Shown: one piece after another, positions 1-8,337 of the stretch
How positions within the stretch are numbered: the stretch's first letter is position 1
Layout of the letters: each line of letters begins with the position of its first letter
Origin: Flavobacterium agri
GTDB taxonomy: Bacteria; Bacteroidota; Bacteroidia; Flavobacteriales; Flavobacteriaceae
Direction of reading: 5' to 3'
Assembly (NCBI RefSeq): GCF_013401995.1
Contig: NZ_JACBJI010000001.1
Coordinates: 282,588 to 346,587, forward strand
Length of the DNA stretch: 64,000 nt
Translations under genes and position numbers: made by a program
The notes under the pieces: model-generated
Told to the model about the DNA's origin: nothing
What the model saw: only the letters and a program-made list of their open reading frames with translations
The model's database searches: none

Positions 1-188
1 AAATCGCAAAACTCGCTATCGACAAAGGTATTCCGGCTCCGGTATTTTTGTCTTCGTTGAGTTATTTCGACGGTTACAGAAGCGCGGTACTGCCTACCAA
101 CCTGATCCAGGCGCAACGCGATTTTTTCGGGGCGCACCTTTACGAACGCACAGACAAGGAAGGTTTCTTCCACACCATTTGGGAATAA
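1..188 (+). CDS. gnd: 6-phosphogluconate dehydrogenase, C-terminal fragment (cut by window edge)
   Basis: Only the last 62 or so codons are inside the window, read in the frame ending at the TAA of 186-188. The tail contains [13 protein letters not shown] and ends in FFHTIWE, which fits the C-terminal end of decarboxylating 6-phosphogluconate dehydrogenases, where FD-YR and the final H-x-W residues contact the substrate across the dimer. The product would convert 6-phosphogluconate to ribulose 5-phosphate with NADP. It lies 28 bp upstream of zwf on the same strand, so gnd-zwf-pgl probably form one operon covering the whole oxidative pentose phosphate branch. Confidence 0.85.
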   Translation, partial: IAKLAIDKGIPAPVFLSSLSYFDGYRSAVLPTNLIQAQRDFFGAHLYERTDKEGFFHTIWE

Positions 189-216
189 CTGCACATTTTA
201 AACCAACAAACACGAC

Positions 217-1740
217 ATGCCTTCCGTTAAAAATACAAACCCTACCATCATCGTCATTTTTGGCGGTACCGGAGACCTTGCCAACCGCAAGTTGATTCCG
301 GCTTTCTACAATCTATATCTCGATGGCTGGATGCCCGAGAAATTCGCCCTTATCGGCCTCGGACGTACCAAATTGCACGATTCCGACTACGCCGCTCATC
401 TGTTCGACGGGCTTACGAAGTTTTCGCGTAAAGGAAAACCCGATGCCGAAAAATGGGAGCAGTTCGCGAAATCGGTGAACTATTTCGTTTCCGATATCAA
501 TGATCTGGAATCGTATAAGGCACTTGCAGCAAAAATGGATTCCATCGATAAGCAATGGGGAATTCGTGCCGAACGCCTGTTTTATCTTTCGGTCTCGCCT
601 CAATTCATTGAAACGGCTACGGTGAACATCAAGAAATCGAAACTGGCCGATCATCCGAAAACCGACCGGATCATCATTGAAAAACCATTCGGACATAACA
701 AAGAGACGGCAATTGCACTCAACAAGTTGCTTTCCAAGACGTTCGAGGAGCAACAGATTTACCGCATCGACCATTATCTCGGAAAAGAAACGGTACAAAA
801 TATCCTTGCGTTCCGTTTTGCCAATACGCTTTTCGAACCGCTTTGGAACCGCAATTACATCGACTACGTGCAGATTACCGTTGCCGAGGAAGTAGGAGTA
901 GAGGAACGCGGCGGATATTACGAAGGCGCGGGAGCGTTGCGCGACATGATCCAAAATCACTTGCTCCAGATTTTGTGCATGGTCGCCATGGAACCGCCGG
1001 TCTCTTTCGATGCCGAGGAAATCAGGAACAGGAAAGTGGACGTGTTGCGAGCCATACGCCGTATCCGTCCCGAAGAAGTACATCGTTATGCCGTCCGTGG
1101 CCAATATGACGCGGGTTGGGTACAAGGGAAAAAGGTACAAGCTTATCGCGATGAGCCACAGGTCGATGCGAATTCGAATACCGAAACCTTTGCGGCAATC
1201 AAATTCTATCTCGACAACTGGCGTTGGCAGGACGTTCCGTTCTATCTGCGCACCGGGAAAAGGATGCAGGAAAAAATATCGTCGATTACGATCCAGTTTC
1301 GTCCCGTGCCGCATTCCACGTTTTCAAAAACGCAGGAAGACAGCTTGATGGCGAACCGACTCACGATCAACATCCAACCTTCTATGGATATCCGATTGCG
1401 GTTCATGTCAAAAAAGCAAGGCCTTGAGATGAACTTGAATCCTTCGGAAATGATTTTCGATTACGACGACTGTTCGACCCAAACGCCTGAAGCTTACGAA
1501 ACATTGTTGCAGGACGCCATGCACGGAGATACGACACTGTTCATGCGTTCTGATCAGGTTGTGGAAGCCTGGGACGTGATCACGCCTATACTCGAAGCTT
1601 GGGAAAGCCGCGATTCTCTCGATTTCCCGAATTATGCCGCGGGAACCTGGGGACCCGAAAGTGCCGAGGCGCTCATTGCAAGACAAGGGCACGTCTGGTC
1701 GCTTAATGCGCATACGACACAGAAAAAACACAAACAATGA
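217..1740 (+). CDS. zwf: Glucose-6-phosphate 1-dehydrogenase
   Basis: 507 aa, normal family length. The N-terminal Rossmann motif GGTGDLA (residues 16-22) binds NADP, and RIDHYLGKE (about 183-191) is the substrate-binding and catalytic signature with its conserved His and Lys. The enzyme oxidises glucose 6-phosphate to 6-phosphogluconolactone in the cytosol and is the entry step of the oxidative pentose phosphate pathway. Its stop codon overlaps the start of pgl (ATGA at 1737-1740), so the two are translationally coupled. The ATG at 217 is the natural start, shortly after the end of gnd. Confidence 0.97.
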   Translation: MPSVKNTNPTIIVIFGGTGDLANRKLIPAFYNLYLDGWMPEKFALIGLGRTKLHDSDYAAHLFDGLTKFSRKGKPDAEKWEQFAKSVNYFVSDINDLESYKALAAKMDSIDKQWGIRAERLFYLSVSPQFIETATVNIKKSKLADHPKTDRIIIEKPFGHNKETAIALNKLLSKTFEEQQIYRIDHYLGKETVQNILAFRFANTLFEPLWNRNYIDYVQITVAEEVGVEERGGYYEGAGALRDMIQNHLLQILCMVAMEPPVSFDAEEIRNRKVDVLRAIRRIRPEEVHRYAVRGQYDAGWVQGKKVQAYRDEPQVDANSNTETFAAIKFYLDNWRWQDVPFYLRTGKRMQEKISSITIQFRPVPHSTFSKTQEDSLMANRLTINIQPSMDIRLRFMSKKQGLEMNLNPSEMIFDYDDCSTQTPEAYETLLQDAMHGDTTLFMRSDQVVEAWDVITPILEAWESRDSLDFPNYAAGTWGPESAEALIARQGHVWSLNAHTTQKKHKQ

Positions 1741-2480
1741 TCCGTATATTCCAAGATAAAAACCAATTGAGCCAAGCCGCTGCCGAAATTTTCATCGCTT
1801 CGGCACAAGAGGCCGTTTCCAAAAAAGGAAAATTCACCGTGGCTTTGACGGGAGGTTCGTCACCCGCGATTTTGTATGCATTGTTATCCGATGCCGAAAA
1901 CCGCGGTAAAATCGATTGGCAAAATACATTCGTATTCTGGGGCGATGAGCGCTGGGTTCCGATCGAAGACGAAAAAAGCAACGCGGGTGCGGCATTTGCG
2001 TCGTTGCTCGACAAAATAGCGCTTCCAAAAGAAAATATTTTCCCGATGTGGAAAGCCGGCACTCAACCAGAAGGGCGGGCCAAAGAATACGAAAAAATCC
2101 TGCGCGAACATTTGGGCGATTCAGGCGAATTCGACCTGATTCTTTCAGGAATGGGCGATGATGGACATACCGCGTCGTTATTTCCGGGAACCGAAGTGCT
2201 TCACGAAAAAACGAAATGGGTCGACGCTTACTACCTCGCGCCTCAGCAGATGTTCCGAATCACTTTGACCGCTCCTTTGCTTAACAAGGCGAAGAAAAAT
2301 GTCGTTTTGGTTTTCGGAGCGAATAAAGCGCACGCATTTTCTCAGGTAATTTCGGGCAAGTACAATCCTGAACAGTATCCATCACAACTTCTGAAGCCTG
2401 TTACAGGTGAACTGATTTGGTTGGTCGATGAGGCAGCTGCTGCAGAATTACCTTCATCCGTAAATGCGATAAAAGAGTAA
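1737..2480 (+). CDS. pgl: 6-phosphogluconolactonase
   Basis: 247 aa, the DevB/Pgl type related to glucosamine-6-phosphate isomerases. Visible motifs are LTGGSSP near the N-terminus, [10 protein letters not shown] and [15 protein letters not shown], all typical of the family, with the conserved Asp, Arg and His residues. It hydrolyses the lactone made by Zwf to 6-phosphogluconate. The start overlaps the zwf stop by four bases, and an intrinsic terminator follows 20 bp after the stop, so it closes the gnd-zwf-pgl operon. Confidence 0.96.
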   Translation: MIRIFQDKNQLSQAAAEIFIASAQEAVSKKGKFTVALTGGSSPAILYALLSDAENRGKIDWQNTFVFWGDERWVPIEDEKSNAGAAFASLLDKIALPKENIFPMWKAGTQPEGRAKEYEKILREHLGDSGEFDLILSGMGDDGHTASLFPGTEVLHEKTKWVDAYYLAPQQMFRITLTAPLLNKAKKNVVLVFGANKAHAFSQVISGKYNPEQYPSQLLKPVTGELIWLVDEAAAAELPSSVNAIKE

Positions 2481-2500
2481 ATACCATTTGCGATAAGCCA

Positions 2501-2530
2501 AAAGCCGAAGATGTAGCATCTTCGGCTTTT
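2501..2530 (+). terminator. Intrinsic terminator after pgl
   Basis: AAAGCCGAAGATG and CATCTTCGGCTTTT pair as a 13-bp perfect stem around a short TAG loop, ending in a T-run. It closes the pentose phosphate operon. Confidence 0.9.
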
Positions 2531-2585
2531 GTATTTTATACGAATGAATCGTGCGAAATTAGTCAAAAAATTTACCCAAATCGCA

Positions 2586-2615
2586 TTGATAATAATACCA
2601 AAAGGTATATTTTTG
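2586..2615 (+). promoter_or_regulatory. tetR promoter with embedded operator
   Basis: A Bacteroidetes-type promoter is visible: TTG at 2586-2588, 19 bp, then TATTTTTG at 2608-2615 (fits -7 TAnnTTTG). The spacer holds the inverted repeat ATACC-AAAA-GGTAT at 2595-2608, whose last base is the first base of the -7 box. The same ATACC-N4-GGTAT occurs before the MFS gene, so this is most likely the autoregulatory operator of the TetR protein. Confidence 0.75.
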
Positions 2616-2635
2616 TATCGTCAAATTAGACCGTC

Positions 2636-3226
2636 ATGTCAAAAGCCGAAAAAACACGTCAGTTCATCATAGAGAAAACCGCGCCTGTGTTCAACAAGAA
2701 AGGTTATGTGGGCACGTCACTCAATGATATGATCGAGGTGACCGGGCTAACCAAAGGCAGCATTTACGGTAATTTCGAGAACAAGGACGAGGTGATGATC
2801 GCGGCTTTCGAGTACAATCTCAAAATGCTCAGACAGCGTTTCAATGCCGATATCGACAACAAGGCGACCTATAAAGAGAAGCTCTATTCCTATCCGGAGC
2901 GCTATCGGGCGTATTTTGACAAGTTGATCATCAGCGGCGGTTGTCCGATACAAAATACAGCGGTCGAAGCCGATGATACGCATCCCGTACTAAAGGATAT
3001 GGCCATGGAAGCCATCCTTTCGTGGAAAAACAGTATCGTGAGTCTTATCGAAAAAGGTATCGAAGCAGGAGAATTCAAAGCGCCGGGCATAAATCCCGAA
3101 AGAGTTGCACTGACTATGGTCGCCACGATAGAAGGCGCTGTGTTGATTACGCGTCTTACGGGAAGACTCGATCATTTGGGAAGCATCATGGATTCCGTAA
3201 AAAAAATGATAGACGATTTGGGCTGA
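2636..3226 (+). CDS. TetR/AcrR family transcriptional repressor (NemR/LmrA-like)
   Basis: 196 aa. Residues about 8-55 form the TetR_N DNA-binding domain; the helix-turn-helix lies around TSLNDMIEVTGLTKGSIYGNF. The ligand-domain segment GGCPIQNTAVEADDTHP (from about residue 101) marks the subgroup that contains NemR and LmrA/YezE-like regulators; Cys103 stands where NemR-type proteins carry a reactive cysteine, so sensing of electrophiles or oxidants is possible but not shown. The gene precedes the exporter gene by 49 bp, and both have the same palindrome in their promoters, so it very likely represses itself and the exporter. Confidence 0.9.
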   Translation: MSKAEKTRQFIIEKTAPVFNKKGYVGTSLNDMIEVTGLTKGSIYGNFENKDEVMIAAFEYNLKMLRQRFNADIDNKATYKEKLYSYPERYRAYFDKLIISGGCPIQNTAVEADDTHPVLKDMAMEAILSWKNSIVSLIEKGIEAGEFKAPGINPERVALTMVATIEGAVLITRLTGRLDHLGSIMDSVKKMIDDLG

Positions 3227-3243
3227 TTTTTTTTGATTTAAAA

Positions 3244-3259
3244 TATACCGATTGGTATA
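3244..3259 (+). promoter_or_regulatory. Second TetR operator, upstream of the MFS exporter
   Basis: TATACC-GATT-GGTATA is a perfect inverted repeat with a 4-bp spacer, the same half-site and spacing as at 2595-2608. It lies 16 bp before the MFS start, downstream of a TTTG (3232-3235) that could be a -33 element. Binding here would block transcription of the exporter separately from the regulator. Confidence 0.75.
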
Positions 3260-3275
3260 AAATATTATTTATCCG

Positions 3276-4820
3276 ATGGATACAAGACAAAAAATACTCA
3301 TGATTACCGTAATCGGCGCCGCCATTATGGAACTGATCGACATTTCTATCGTCAACGTCGCGCTCTCGCACATGAGCGGCAATCTCGGCGCGACGCTCGA
3401 AGATACCTCGTGGGTAATCACGGCCTATGCGATCGCCAATGTAATTATCATACCGATGACGAGTTTCCTCACGACCAATCTCGGCCGGCGCAATTACTAT
3501 ATAGGATCGATACTACTGTTCACGTTCTGTTCGTTCATGTGCGGCAATTCGGGCAATATTTGGGAACTCGTGATTTTCCGTTTCCTGCAAGGTCTTGGAG
3601 GCGGCGCACTTTTGTCGGTTTCAGCCGCAGTCGTTTACGAATTGTTCCCGAAAGAGAAACAGGCTACGGCAAGCGCACTTTTCGGGATCGGGATTTTCAT
3701 CGGACCGACCATCGGACCCACACTCGGAGGTTATATCACAGAATTCGCTTCGTGGCCGTGGATTTTTTACATAAACGTACCTATCGGAATCATCGTCGCG
3801 ATCTCGTGTTACTTCCTGCTCGGCGAACCATCGACCGCCGGTAAAAAAGGCAAAGTCGACTGGATCGGAATCGCTTTGCTTGCGATAGGCGTTGGTGCTT
3901 TGCAGATCGTGCTCGAAAGAGGGCAGACCGATGATTGGTTCGAAGCGCGGTACATCGTGGTGTTATCGGTCATCGCGTTCTTCTCGCTTTTGTTCTTTAT
4001 TTTTTGGGAACTGCACGTCGATTATCCGGTAGTCGATCTGCGCGTGCTCAAAAGCAAATCGCTTATGATTGCCGCAATCCTGACGTTCATTACCGGTATC
4101 GGAATGTTCACTTCGATCTATCTCACTCCCGTATTTGCACAACGGTTATTGGCTTTTTCACCATCGCAGACAGGCGTTTTGCTGTTGCCCGGATCGGTCG
4201 TGGCGCTGATTGCACTGATTTTGTCGGGTAAAATGCTGCAACGCGGCGTATCGCCGGCACTTATCGTATTGCTTGGCTTTTTGTGTTTTATTTATTTCAA
4301 TTGGGCGATGTCGCAAGTGACCCTCGATACGTCGGCTTCATATATCGCCGTCAGCCTGATATTCCGTGCCGTGGGAATGGCCTTCCTGACCGTTCCTTTG
4401 GCTACATTGGCCGTTTCTTCACTCGCTCCCGAAGACATGCCACAAGGTGCGGCCATGAACAACATGATGCGTCAATTGGGCGGTTCGTTCGGGATTTCGA
4501 TCCTCAATACGTTCGTGGCGCGTCGCATTGCGGCTCATCGTGTCGATATGATCAGTGACATTTCCGAAACCAATACGATCGCCATGGACAGGTTGCACCA
4601 ACTTACCAAAGCATTCGAACAAAAAGGATTCGCCGAAATCGATGCCAAACTGCGTGCGTTGCAACTCATGGACAACGTCGTACAGAAGCAATCGTCTCTG
4701 TTGAGTTATATAGACGGATATTTGCTTATAGGACTTTTCTTCACTTTGGCGCTTCCATTGTTGATTCTCGTCGCCCGCAGGCAAAAAGGCAAGCTCGTCG
4801 TGGCTTCTGCAGACCATTGA
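3276..4820 (+). CDS. DHA2-family MFS multidrug exporter (EmrB/QacA type)
   Basis: 514 aa with about 14 predicted membrane helices, the size and fold of drug:H+ antiporter-2 proteins. Family signatures seen: the start helix with MELIDISIVNVALS (motif D1-like), WVITAYAIANVIIIP, RFLQGLGGGAL, and GPTIGPTLGGYI (motif C of exporters) followed by WPWIFYINVPIG. It should extrude hydrophobic or toxic compounds across the inner membrane. The partner genes emrA and tolC are absent next to it, so it may work alone or with a distant adaptor. Regulation by the adjacent TetR protein is supported by the shared palindrome. Confidence 0.93.
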   Translation: MDTRQKILMITVIGAAIMELIDISIVNVALSHMSGNLGATLEDTSWVITAYAIANVIIIPMTSFLTTNLGRRNYYIGSILLFTFCSFMCGNSGNIWELVIFRFLQGLGGGALLSVSAAVVYELFPKEKQATASALFGIGIFIGPTIGPTLGGYITEFASWPWIFYINVPIGIIVAISCYFLLGEPSTAGKKGKVDWIGIALLAIGVGALQIVLERGQTDDWFEARYIVVLSVIAFFSLLFFIFWELHVDYPVVDLRVLKSKSLMIAAILTFITGIGMFTSIYLTPVFAQRLLAFSPSQTGVLLLPGSVVALIALILSGKMLQRGVSPALIVLLGFLCFIYFNWAMSQVTLDTSASYIAVSLIFRAVGMAFLTVPLATLAVSSLAPEDMPQGAAMNNMMRQLGGSFGISILNTFVARRIAAHRVDMISDISETNTIAMDRLHQLTKAFEQKGFAEIDAKLRALQLMDNVVQKQSSLLSYIDGYLLIGLFFTLALPLLILVARRQKGKLVVASADH

Positions 4821-4876
4821 TTTTTAGCGCCTTCCTGAAAACGCCAAAAATATTTGGATTTGATGGCTTTCGGGAT

Positions 4877-4908
4877 TTTGACAATTCCAAAACCATGACG
4901 TAAATTTG
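4877..4908 (+). promoter_or_regulatory. ppa promoter
   Basis: TTTG at 4877-4880, 20 bp spacer, then TAAATTTG at 4901-4908, a textbook -33/-7 pair for Flavobacteria. The ATG of ppa begins only four bases after the -7 box, so the mRNA must be leaderless or nearly so. Confidence 0.7.
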
Positions 4909-4912
4909 CCGC

Positions 4913-5452
4913 ATGAACGCAAATCCATGGCACGACGTGCCCTACGGCGAAGAGTCGCCCCGAATCGTAAACGGCATCATCGAAATCCCAAAGGGAAGCC
5001 GTGCAAAATATGAATTAGACAAAGAAACCGGACTGCTCAAGCTGGATCGGGTATTGTTTTCATCTGTATATTACCCGGCCAATTACGGCTTTATCCCGCA
5101 AACATATTGCGATGACAAAGACCCGCTCGACATATTGGTGATTTCGCAGGTAAAGATCGTACCGCTTTGTATGGTCGAAGCTAAAGTAATCGGCGTGATG
5201 CGCATGATTGACGGAGGTGAGGCAGACGACAAGATCATCGCAGTAGCCCAAGGCGATCCGAGCGTAAGCCATATCGAAGACATTTCACAATTGCCGGAGC
5301 ACTTCATTTCCGAAATGCGCAATTTCTTCGAGGATTACAAGAAACTTGAACACAAGACCGTCGTCGTCGAGGAATTCCAGGACAGGTTTGTGGCCGAGCA
5401 GATCGTGATCAAAGCCATCCAGGACTACAAGGACGTATTCGGCAAAAACTGA
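4913..5452 (+). CDS. ppa: Inorganic pyrophosphatase (family I)
   Basis: 179 aa soluble family I PPase. The metal-binding signature DDKDPLDIL (from about residue 67) carries the three catalytic Asp residues, and [16 protein letters not shown] and [12 protein letters not shown] are conserved active-site blocks. It hydrolyses pyrophosphate to phosphate in the cytosol and pulls biosynthetic reactions forward. It is a single gene with its own promoter; the permease operon downstream has separate signals. Confidence 0.97.
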   Translation: MNANPWHDVPYGEESPRIVNGIIEIPKGSRAKYELDKETGLLKLDRVLFSSVYYPANYGFIPQTYCDDKDPLDILVISQVKIVPLCMVEAKVIGVMRMIDGGEADDKIIAVAQGDPSVSHIEDISQLPEHFISEMRNFFEDYKKLEHKTVVVEEFQDRFVAEQIVIKAIQDYKDVFGKN

Positions 5453-5477
5453 TTTAGGCTTTCCTTAAGAAATTTTA

Positions 5478-5510
5478 TTTGGTTTTTTGAACAAGAACCT
5501 GTTAGCTTTG
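5478..5510 (+). promoter_or_regulatory. Promoter of the leader-peptide/EamA/APC operon
   Basis: TTTG at 5478-5481, a 21-bp spacer and TAGCTTTG at 5503-5510 match the flavobacterial -33/-7 consensus. Transcription should begin at or very near the ATG of the first leader ORF (5519). I see no second consensus promoter before the second leader ORF or before the EamA gene. Confidence 0.7.
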
Positions 5511-5518
5511 TACCCGAA

Positions 5519-5605
5519 ATGAAAAACAAACGCCATAATACGATGATTTCAATGTGCCGCATGATGTGCCGCAACAATCATCCGTATACCGAAATGGCCT
5601 TGTAA
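5519..5605 (+). CDS. Leader peptide A (28 aa, Met/Arg/Cys-rich)
   Basis: A 28-codon ORF (ATG 5519, TAA 5603-5605). It has six Met (1, 9, 12, 15, 16, 26), two Cys, three Arg and two His; residues 12-18 read MCRMMCR. An arm pair GATGATT (5542-5548) / AATCATC (5576-5582) encloses exactly these codons. The ORF begins next to the transcription start and is followed 28 bp later by an intrinsic terminator. This is the layout of a translational attenuation leader in which a ribosome starved for Met and/or Cys (or Arg) would stall. Too short for routine gene callers; function inferred from layout and composition. Confidence 0.6.
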   Translation: MKNKRHNTMISMCRMMCRNNHPYTEMAL

Positions 5606-5633
5606 ATAAGTAATATCACGTATTTTTTATATG

Positions 5634-5660
5634 AGCCTTTCCATCCAGAAAGGCTTTTTT
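5634..5660 (+). terminator. Intrinsic terminator/attenuator A
   Basis: AGCCTTT (5634-5640) pairs with AAAGGCT (5649-5655) around an 8-nt loop and runs into six or more T. It sits between leader ORF A and leader ORF B. GGCCTT at 5596-5601, the end of ORF A, could compete for the 3' arm, which would give a weak antiterminator. Confidence 0.8.
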
Positions 5661-5683
5661 ATTGACTTTTAAAACCTTTTGTC

Positions 5684-5770
5684 ATGAAGAATTTCGCCAA
5701 CAATCGCATGTGTATGAACCATTGTCATAAGACGATGCGCCTCCATTGTTGCCGGAAAGAATCTGTATAG
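5684..5770 (+). CDS. Leader peptide B (28 aa, Cys/His/Met/Arg-rich)
   Basis: A second 28-codon ORF (ATG 5684, TAG 5768-5770), the same length as leader A and likewise beginning MKN. It has four Cys (10, 14, 22, 23), four Met (1, 9, 11, 18), three His (13, 15, 21) and three Arg. CGCAT (5705-5709) and ATGCG (5735-5739) enclose the Cys/Met/His codons in a hairpin. It is followed by its own terminator 20 bp after the stop. No promoter consensus precedes it, so it is probably reached only by read-through of attenuator A. Together with leader A it suggests stepwise sensing of sulfur amino acid supply; this is inference. Confidence 0.55.
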   Translation: MKNFANNRMCMNHCHKTMRLHCCRKESV

Positions 5771-5790
5771 CCATACGCTGACACGAACAC

Positions 5791-5827
5791 AAGGTCCTTC
5801 CTCAACACGAGCAAGGGCCTTTTTTTA
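5791..5827 (+). terminator. Intrinsic terminator/attenuator B
   Basis: AAGGTCCTT (5791-5799) pairs with AAGGGCCTT (5813-5821) as a 9-bp stem with one G-U pair, followed by a T-run. It lies directly between leader ORF B and the EamA start at 5849, so transcription must pass it to reach the permease genes. Confidence 0.8.
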
Positions 5828-5848
5828 TTCATTTCAAAAATCAGACAC

Positions 5849-6853
5849 ATGTCACTTATCAAAAATAAATTCGCGTTTACCGTTTTTCTGGCTTTCGCCG
5901 GAATTTACGTCATTTGGGGATCGACTTTCCTCGCCATATCATACGGACTGACCGGTTTTCCGCCGTTCCTGCTTTCGGGATTGCGGTTTTTCGGAGCCGG
6001 TCTTATACTATTCCTGTGGAGGAAAAGCAAATCGGACACTTCGGGCACTTTTTCCGACTGGAGAAAAAATGCGTTCACGGGAATCCTGATCCTTACCGGC
6101 GGAACGGGGCTCGTCGCCTGGGGCGAACAATTCGTCACTTCTACGGAAGCCGCGATCGCCATTGCAACCGGGCCGTTCTGGTTCATCGCGCTCGACAGGA
6201 AAAACTGGGGTTATTACTTTTCGAACAAATTCATAACCGGCGGCCTTGCCATTGGGTTCGCGGGACTTGTGCTGTTTCTCAAAGGCAGCATGTCATCGAC
6301 AGTTTCAGAAGCTTCGGGCGGTTTGAGGCTGATTGCATTCCTCGTTTTGGCCCTGAGTTCGGTTTCCTGGGTTTTGGGTTCGCTGTATTCGAAAAACAAT
6401 CCGGCGGGCAACTCTACGTTCATGAACATCGCCCAACAACTGCTCGTCGCGGGTTTTGCGAGCTTCGTGATTTCGGGACTCAGAGGCGAGTGGGCGCAAT
6501 TTTCGGTTTCCGAAGTGCCGACTAACGCGATTCTCGGGCTGCTGTTCCTGATTTTTTTCGGATCGATCGCCGCCTATGTGTCGTACATTTGGTTATTGAC
6601 CGTAAAAGATCCGGTGCTCGTAAGCACGCACACCTATATCAACCCGATCGTGGCCGTGGTCATCGGATGGATATTGGCAAACGAAAGCATCACGTCGATA
6701 CAATTCGCAGGACTGGCCATCATCCTTTTCGGCGTATTGCTCACGAATTCGGCTCGGTATAAAATCGGTAAACGAAGTCAGGTCAGGCTTAGGCGCATCA
6801 ACCAGATGCTTTCGAGAATCACAAGTCCTTACAAATACATAACCCATTATTGA
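5849..6853 (+). CDS. EamA/DMT-family permease (YedA-like)
   Basis: 334 aa with about ten membrane helices in two EamA repeats. The N-terminal WGSTFLAISYGL and the mid-protein YSKNNPAG and second-repeat SYIWLLTVKDPVLVSTHTYINPIVAV are typical of drug/metabolite transporters of the YedA/RhaT group; proteins of this superfamily export amino acids and related metabolites, for example E. coli EamA for cysteine and O-acetylserine. The C-terminal 30 residues are Arg/Lys-rich and cytoplasmic. The stop is one base from the APC permease start, so the two are one operon behind the tandem leader ORFs. Substrate not proven; sulfur amino acids are suggested by the leaders. Confidence 0.88.
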   Translation: MSLIKNKFAFTVFLAFAGIYVIWGSTFLAISYGLTGFPPFLLSGLRFFGAGLILFLWRKSKSDTSGTFSDWRKNAFTGILILTGGTGLVAWGEQFVTSTEAAIAIATGPFWFIALDRKNWGYYFSNKFITGGLAIGFAGLVLFLKGSMSSTVSEASGGLRLIAFLVLALSSVSWVLGSLYSKNNPAGNSTFMNIAQQLLVAGFASFVISGLRGEWAQFSVSEVPTNAILGLLFLIFFGSIAAYVSYIWLLTVKDPVLVSTHTYINPIVAVVIGWILANESITSIQFAGLAIILFGVLLTNSARYKIGKRSQVRLRRINQMLSRITSPYKYITHY

Positions 6854-6854
6854 T

Positions 6855-8321
6855 ATGCTCAGGAAATCTATAGAAGCACTCAAGGTAGAAGCGGCCCAAA
6901 GCGGGAAAAGCTCACTTAAAAGAAGCCTCGGTCCGGTCAATCTCATCGCGATCGGCGTCGGAGTCATCATAGGCGCGGGACTTTTCTCGCTGACCGGGAT
7001 CGCCGCTGCCGAAAATACGGGTCCGGCCGTGACCTTATCGTTTATTATTGCCGCCGTCGGATGCGCGTTCAGTGCGTTGTGTTACGCCGAATTCGCGGCC
7101 ATGGTTCCGGTTTCGGGAAGCGCTTACACTTACGCCTACGCAACTTTGGGCGAGTTGTTCGCCTGGATCATCGGTTGGGATCTCGTACTCGAATATTCGG
7201 TCGGAGCGGCAACGGTCGGCATCAGTTGGTCGCAATATCTCGTCAAATTCCTCGATTCGTTCGGCATCCATATTCCGCCACAACTCGTGCAATCGCCATT
7301 TGAAACCGTGACGATGCAAGACGGTTCGACAGTGTCGGGAATCATCAATCTGCCCGCCGTTCTGATCATCGCGCTGATCACATCGATCATCATCAGGGGA
7401 ACGAAAAGTTCGGCTTTGTTCAACGTGATCGTCGTGGCTTTAAAAGTCGGCGTCGTTTTGGTCTTCATCGCTTTGGGATGGCACTATATCGATCCGGCCA
7501 ATTATCAGCCGTATATTCCGCAAAACACGGGTACGTTCGGTGAATTCGGATGGAGCGGCGTACTACGAGGCGCCGGAGTCGTATTCTTCGTATTCATCGG
7601 GTTCGACATCGTCGCGACCATGGCACAGGAAACGAAAAATCCGCAGCGCAACATGCCTATAGGGATTCTCGGTTCGCTTTTGGTCTGTACCGTTTTATTC
7701 ATCCTTTTCGGATACGTGATGACAGGAATGGCCAATTACACCGAATTCAAGGACAGCGCCGCGCCCGTTGCCATCGCGATTGCGCATACGCCTTATCAAT
7801 GGCTCGCGACGGCAGTGATTCTTGCGATTCTGATCGGATACACTTCGGTTATTCTTGTCGATCTTTTGGGACAGTCGCGCGTGTTTTATGCGATGAGCAA
7901 GGACGGATTGTTGCCGCAAATTTTCTCTCGCCTGCATCCCAAATTCAACACGCCGTCGAAATCGAACGTCGTATTGTGTGTTTTCATCAGCTTGTTCGCA
8001 GGTTTCGTACCGATAAGCGTGGTGGGCGAAATGACGAGTATCGGAACATTGCTCGCTTTCGTGATGGTGTGTCTCGGCATATTGATTTTGCGCAAACGAC
8101 AACCCGATGCAGAACGTCCGTTCAAGACGCCTTTCGTTCCGCTTGTCCCGATTTTGGGCATTTTGACTTGCGTGGTCATGATGGTTTCGCTTCCGCTCGA
8201 CACGTGGATCAGGCTTTTCGTCTGGCTGGCGATCGGTTTCGCGATTTACTTCGCTTACGGAAAGAAAAACAGTAAACTGAGAAACGGTATTTCCGTTGCC
8301 CAAGATTCCGTCAAAGAGTAA
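6855..8321 (+). CDS. APC superfamily amino acid permease (CAT/YfnA-like)
   Basis: 488 aa with 12 or more membrane helices. GVGVIIGAGLFSLTGIAA is the APC helix-1 signature for substrate binding, and VPVSGSAYTYAYATLGELFAW is the usual helix-3 block of cationic amino acid transporter-type permeases. It imports an amino acid, probably by proton symport. It follows the EamA gene by one base and shares its leader-controlled promoter. A second APC permease at 31425-33098 shares the same helix-3 block but carries an N-terminal extension and has no leader ORFs. Ends before a strong terminator. Confidence 0.92.
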   Translation: MLRKSIEALKVEAAQSGKSSLKRSLGPVNLIAIGVGVIIGAGLFSLTGIAAAENTGPAVTLSFIIAAVGCAFSALCYAEFAAMVPVSGSAYTYAYATLGELFAWIIGWDLVLEYSVGAATVGISWSQYLVKFLDSFGIHIPPQLVQSPFETVTMQDGSTVSGIINLPAVLIIALITSIIIRGTKSSALFNVIVVALKVGVVLVFIALGWHYIDPANYQPYIPQNTGTFGEFGWSGVLRGAGVVFFVFIGFDIVATMAQETKNPQRNMPIGILGSLLVCTVLFILFGYVMTGMANYTEFKDSAAPVAIAIAHTPYQWLATAVILAILIGYTSVILVDLLGQSRVFYAMSKDGLLPQIFSRLHPKFNTPSKSNVVLCVFISLFAGFVPISVVGEMTSIGTLLAFVMVCLGILILRKRQPDAERPFKTPFVPLVPILGILTCVVMMVSLPLDTWIRLFVWLAIGFAIYFAYGKKNSKLRNGISVAQDSVKE

Positions 8322-8337
8322 CGATTGCCATAATCGG

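Noticed and set aside
313..1314. 333-codon minus-strand ORF opposite zwf
   Set aside because: Antisense shadow of glucose-6-phosphate dehydrogenase; no recognisable motifs.
5453..5848. SAM or other sulfur-related riboswitch
   Set aside because: No conserved riboswitch core could be recognised; the region is explained by two short ORFs with terminators.
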